The notes beneath the pieces were generated by a model. The model searched no databases, was not told where the DNA came from, and worked only from the letters and a program-made list of their open reading frames with translations. Positions 61,381 through 64,000 of a stretch of 64,000 nt of DNA are shown one piece after another. This DNA is from Streptomyces sp. MMG1121. Its GTDB lineage: Bacteria; Actinomycetota; Actinomycetes; Streptomycetales; Streptomycetaceae. Positions within the stretch are counted from its first letter, which is position 1; the number at the start of each line of letters is the position of its first letter. The position numbers were made by a program, and so were the translations under genes. The stretch covers positions 62,001 through 126,000 of the forward strand of contig NZ_LGDV01000202.1 of assembly GCF_001280015.1 (NCBI RefSeq), in the 5' to 3' direction.

Positions 61381-62991
61381 ATGACCGAGACGGCAACCAG
61401 CGAGCTCGACGACTCGTTCCACGTCTTCGACACCACCCTGCGCGACGGCGCGCAGCGCGAGGGCATCAACCTCACCGTCGCGGACAAGCTCGCCATCGCA
61501 CGGCACCTGGACGACTTCGGCGTGGGCTTCATCGAGGGCGGCTGGCCCGGCGCGAACCCCCGGGACACCGAGTTCTTCGCGCGGGCCCGGGCCGAGATCG
61601 ACTTCCAGCACGCCCAGCTCGTCGCCTTCGGCGCCACCCGCCGCGCCGGCGCCAAGGCCGCCGAGGACCCCCAGGTCAACGCCCTGCTGGAATCCGGCGC
61701 CCCGGTGATCACGCTGGTCGCCAAATCGCACGACCGGCATGTGGAACTGGCGCTGCGCACCACCCTGGACGAGAACCTGGAGATGGTCCGCGACACCGTC
61801 TCGTACCTGAAGGACCAGGGCCGCCGGGTGTTCGTCGACTGCGAGCACTTCTTCGACGGCTACCGCGCCAACCCCGAGTACGCCAAGGCCGTGGTCCGCG
61901 CCGCCGCCGAGGCCGGCGCCGACGTCGTCGTCCTGTGCGACACGAACGGCGGCATGCTGCCCGCCCAGGTCCACGCGGTCGTCGCCACGGTCCTCGCCGA
62001 CACCGGCGCCCGGCTCGGCATCCACGCCCAGGACGACACCGGCTGCGCGGTCGCCAACACCCTCGCCGCCGTCGACGCGGGCGCCACCCAGGTGCAGTGC
62101 ACGGCGAACGGCTACGGCGAGCGCGTCGGCAACGCCAACCTCTTCCCGGTCGTCGCGGCCCTGGAGCTGAAGTACGGCAAGAAGGTGCTGCCCGAGGGCA
62201 AGCTCCGCGAGACGACCCGGATCTCGCACGCCATCGCCGAGGTCGTCAACCTCACCCCCTCCACCCACCAGCCCTACGTCGGTGTCTCCGCCTTCGCCCA
62301 CAAGGCCGGCCTGCACGCCTCCGCGATCAAGGTCGACCCGGACCTGTACCAGCACATCGCCCCCGAGCTGGTCGGCAACACCATGCGGATGCTGGTCTCC
62401 GACATGGCGGGCCGCGCCTCCATCGAGCTGAAGGGCAAGGAGCTCGGCATCGACCTCGGCGGCGACCGCGAACTGGTCGGCCGGGTGGTCGAGCGCGTCA
62501 AGGAGCGCGAGCTCGAGGGCTACACCTACGAGGCCGCCGACGCCTCCTTCGAACTCCTGCTGCGCGCCGAGGTCGAGGGTCGCCCGCTGAAGTACTTCGA
62601 CGTCGAGTCCTGGCGGGCCATCGTCGAGGACCGCCCCGACGGTACCCACGCCAACGAGGCCACGGTCAAGCTGTGGGCCAAGAGCGAGCGGATCGTCGCC
62701 ACGGCGGAGGGCAACGGCCCGGTCAACGCCCTCGACCGCGCCCTGCGCGTGGCCCTGGAGAAGATCTACCCGCAGCTCGCCGCGCTGGAGCTGGTCGACT
62801 ACAAGGTCCGCATCCTGGAGGGCAAGCACGGCACCCAGTCCACGACCCGGGTGCTGATCGCCACCTCCGACGGCAGCGGCGAGTGGTCCACGGTCGGCGT
62901 GGCGGAGAACGTCATCGCCGCCTCCTGGCAGGCGCTGGAGGACGCGTACACGTACGGCCTGCTGCGGGCGGGCGTGGTGCCGGCCGCGTAG
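61381..62991 (+). CDS. cimA: (R)-citramalate synthase
   Basis: 536 residues from the ATG at 61381; the in-frame upstream extension is rejected because it spans the hairpin. Condenses pyruvate with acetyl-CoA, giving a threonine-independent route to 2-oxobutyrate for isoleucine. HMGL-like catalytic domain: FDTTLRDGAQREGINLT (Arg/Asp metal site), GFIEGGWPGANP, HAQDDTGCAVANT with metal His, and GERVGNANL. The C-terminal LeuA-type allosteric domain (residues about 400-530) binds isoleucine in other organisms. The GGWPGANP motif is the CimA rather than LeuA form. Confidence 0.94.
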   Translation: MTETATSELDDSFHVFDTTLRDGAQREGINLTVADKLAIARHLDDFGVGFIEGGWPGANPRDTEFFARARAEIDFQHAQLVAFGATRRAGAKAAEDPQVNALLESGAPVITLVAKSHDRHVELALRTTLDENLEMVRDTVSYLKDQGRRVFVDCEHFFDGYRANPEYAKAVVRAAAEAGADVVVLCDTNGGMLPAQVHAVVATVLADTGARLGIHAQDDTGCAVANTLAAVDAGATQVQCTANGYGERVGNANLFPVVAALELKYGKKVLPEGKLRETTRISHAIAEVVNLTPSTHQPYVGVSAFAHKAGLHASAIKVDPDLYQHIAPELVGNTMRMLVSDMAGRASIELKGKELGIDLGGDRELVGRVVERVKERELEGYTYEAADASFELLLRAEVEGRPLKYFDVESWRAIVEDRPDGTHANEATVKLWAKSERIVATAEGNGPVNALDRALRVALEKIYPQLAALELVDYKVRILEGKHGTQSTTRVLIATSDGSGEWSTVGVAENVIAASWQALEDAYTYGLLRAGVVPAA

Positions 62992-63004
62992 GCACAGTGG
63001 AGGC

Positions 63005-63430
63005 ATGACCTCACACGAGAGCGGCCCGCTCGCCGGGGCCCGTGTCGCCACCCGGCTGCCCGCCGGCGACCTCGACCGGGCCCGGCGCTTCTACGCCGGC
63101 ACGCTCGGCCTGGAACCCGTGGACGAACGCCCCGGCGGGCTGCTGTACCGCTGCCAGGGCGTGGACTTCGTCGTGTTCCAGTCGGCGGGAACCTCGCCCG
63201 GCACCTTCACCCAGATGGCCTTCGAGGTGCCCGACCTGGAGGCGGCCGTGGCCGAGCTGAAACGCCGGGGCGTGGTCTTCGAGGACGTCGACCTGCCCGG
63301 CCTGCGCACCCGGGACGGCATCGCCGACATCGAGGGCAACTACCCGAGCAAGGGCGCACGCGGCGAGCGCGGGGCGTGGTTCCGCGACAGCGAGGGCAAT
63401 CTGCTCGGCATCGGCCAGCCGATCCACTGA
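63005..63430 (+). CDS. VOC (glyoxalase/bleomycin-resistance-like) protein
   Basis: 141 residues from the ATG at 63005. Paired beta-alpha-beta-beta-beta units: VATRLPAGDLDRARRFYAGTLGLEP and MAFEVPDLEAAVAELKRRGVVFEDVD, ending with FRDSEGNLLGIGQP carrying the metal Glu-like end. Substrate unknown. 13 bases after cimA. Confidence 0.85.
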   Translation: MTSHESGPLAGARVATRLPAGDLDRARRFYAGTLGLEPVDERPGGLLYRCQGVDFVVFQSAGTSPGTFTQMAFEVPDLEAAVAELKRRGVVFEDVDLPGLRTRDGIADIEGNYPSKGARGERGAWFRDSEGNLLGIGQPIH

Positions 63431-63570
63431 GACGCTGCCCGGCCGGGACCTGTCCGCCCCTTCCCGCCGGGCACGCCCGAGTACGCCCCGTACGGGAACG
63501 ACCCTCCGCCGTGCGATGCACGGCACCGGACGCCGCGGGCCGGTCCGACGGCAAGGGTGAGACCGGCCCT

Positions 63571-64000
63571 CTAGGGCGCCCGCCAGATGTTGTCGAAGGC
63601 CGCGTTCTCGATCCGCCGCCGCTCGCGGACCGCGTTCAGCTCGGCCACCGCGTCGCCGACCGCCACCAGGACGGTGACGACGGCCTCGTCGTCGGGTGCC
63701 TCCGCCGGCCGCTCGTCCTCGATGCCCACGGCGGCCGCGAGGCCGGCGAGGACCGGTTCGCGGGACCACCAACGGTCGGCCGCGTGCTGCCGGGCCGGGG
63801 TGTCGGCCGGGGTCCCGTCACCGCCGCGCCCAGGCAGCCAGTGCCGGCGCCTGCCGGCGAGCTGCCCGGCGGACTCCAGCCCGTCACGGTAGGCGGCGGC
63901 CAGTCCGCGCCCCCGGCGCCACAGCCAGTCCTCGACCGGCTCGTACGGCTCCTGCCGCACGAGCGCCGCCCCGGCCTCGTCCAGCATCCGGTCGCCCGTG
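63571..64000 (-). CDS. Hypothetical protein, 5' end beyond the window
   Basis: The minus-strand frame is open from 64000 down to a stop at 63571 (about 142 residues visible), so the start is outside. Contains RQEPYEPVEDWLWRRGRGLAAAYRDGLESAGQ, DRWWSREPVLAGLAAAVGIEDERP and VAVGDAVAELNAVRERRRIENAAFDNIWRAP. No domain recognised; composition and the lack of competing frames support coding. Confidence 0.7.
   Translation of the reverse strand, partial: TGDRMLDEAGAALVRQEPYEPVEDWLWRRGRGLAAAYRDGLESAGQLAGRRRHWLPGRGGDGTPADTPARQHAADRWWSREPVLAGLAAAVGIEDERPAEAPDDEAVVTVLVAVGDAVAELNAVRERRRIENAAFDNIWRAP

Noticed and set aside
59704..63051. 1115-residue minus-strand frame across the MHS gene and cimA
   Set aside because: Covers two well-supported plus-strand genes plus the leader; composition is that of antisense frames.

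Overview
The window is chromosomal DNA from a Streptomyces or very close relative. It is very GC-rich with strong third-position GC bias, GTG starts are frequent, and translational overlaps are common. The order of housekeeping genes is that of the Streptomyces core: OppDF, NifS-like, mnmA, ligA, a GGDEF/EAL protein, gatCAB, a second GGDEF/EAL protein, ilvBNC, serA, proline catabolism, leuB, ilvE, urease-like genes, cimA. From memory this is collinear with roughly SCO5479-SCO5530 of S. coelicolor; I could not run a comparison. No tRNA, rRNA, CRISPR array, prophage or insertion sequence was recognised.

Layout. 1-2.1 kb: two ATPases of a peptide ABC importer, the first truncated by the window edge. 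2.2-7 kb: a TRIC-type channel, a membrane-anchored esterase, a thioesterase, a PSGMP-repeat lipoprotein, then a 55-bp perfect inverted repeat with extreme homopolymers that abuts a shortened TetR gene, then two small membrane proteins. 7-16 kb: cysteine desulfurase, a TPP riboswitch lying antisense with no gene of its own, mnmA, small enzymes, a core MetE-like protein and ligA. 16-20 kb: a membrane GGDEF-EAL protein (RmdB type), a TetR gene that reads into it, and small genes. 20-24 kb: gatC-gatA-(small ORF)-gatB. 24-35 kb: an MMPL transporter, acetyltransferase, a large LuxR (LAL) regulator bracketed by two tiny genes, a sugar dehydrogenase lipoprotein, aldo/keto reductase and a hydroxyacid dehydrogenase. 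35-44 kb: a second GGDEF-EAL protein with a degraded EAL site, then ilvB-ilvN-ilvC behind a leader-peptide attenuator, and serA. 44-51 kb: an MFS exporter with divergent TetR, a PucR regulator divergent from proline dehydrogenase and P5C dehydrogenase, and an AAC(2')-like acetyltransferase. 51-64 kb: leuB, ilvE, an NCS1 permease divergent from a urease-like operon (ureAB fusion, ureC, agmatine deiminase-like gene, TetR, MFS symporter), cimA with an upstream hairpin, a VOC protein and a partial hypothetical.

How genes work together. Branched-chain amino acid synthesis dominates: cimA (2-oxobutyrate from pyruvate), ilvBNC, leuB and ilvE lie within about 25 kb in several transcription units, with attenuation visible upstream of ilvB. 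Nitrogen and amino-acid catabolism is the second theme (proline to glutamate, the urease/agmatine block). Two c-di-GMP proteins suggest a developmental signalling component. The most interesting items are the orphan antisense TPP riboswitch beside the cysteine desulfurase, the non-canonical urease locus with duplicated operator-like palindromes, and the inverted repeat at 5.6-5.8 kb, which is either an assembly fold-back artefact or a real rearrangement.
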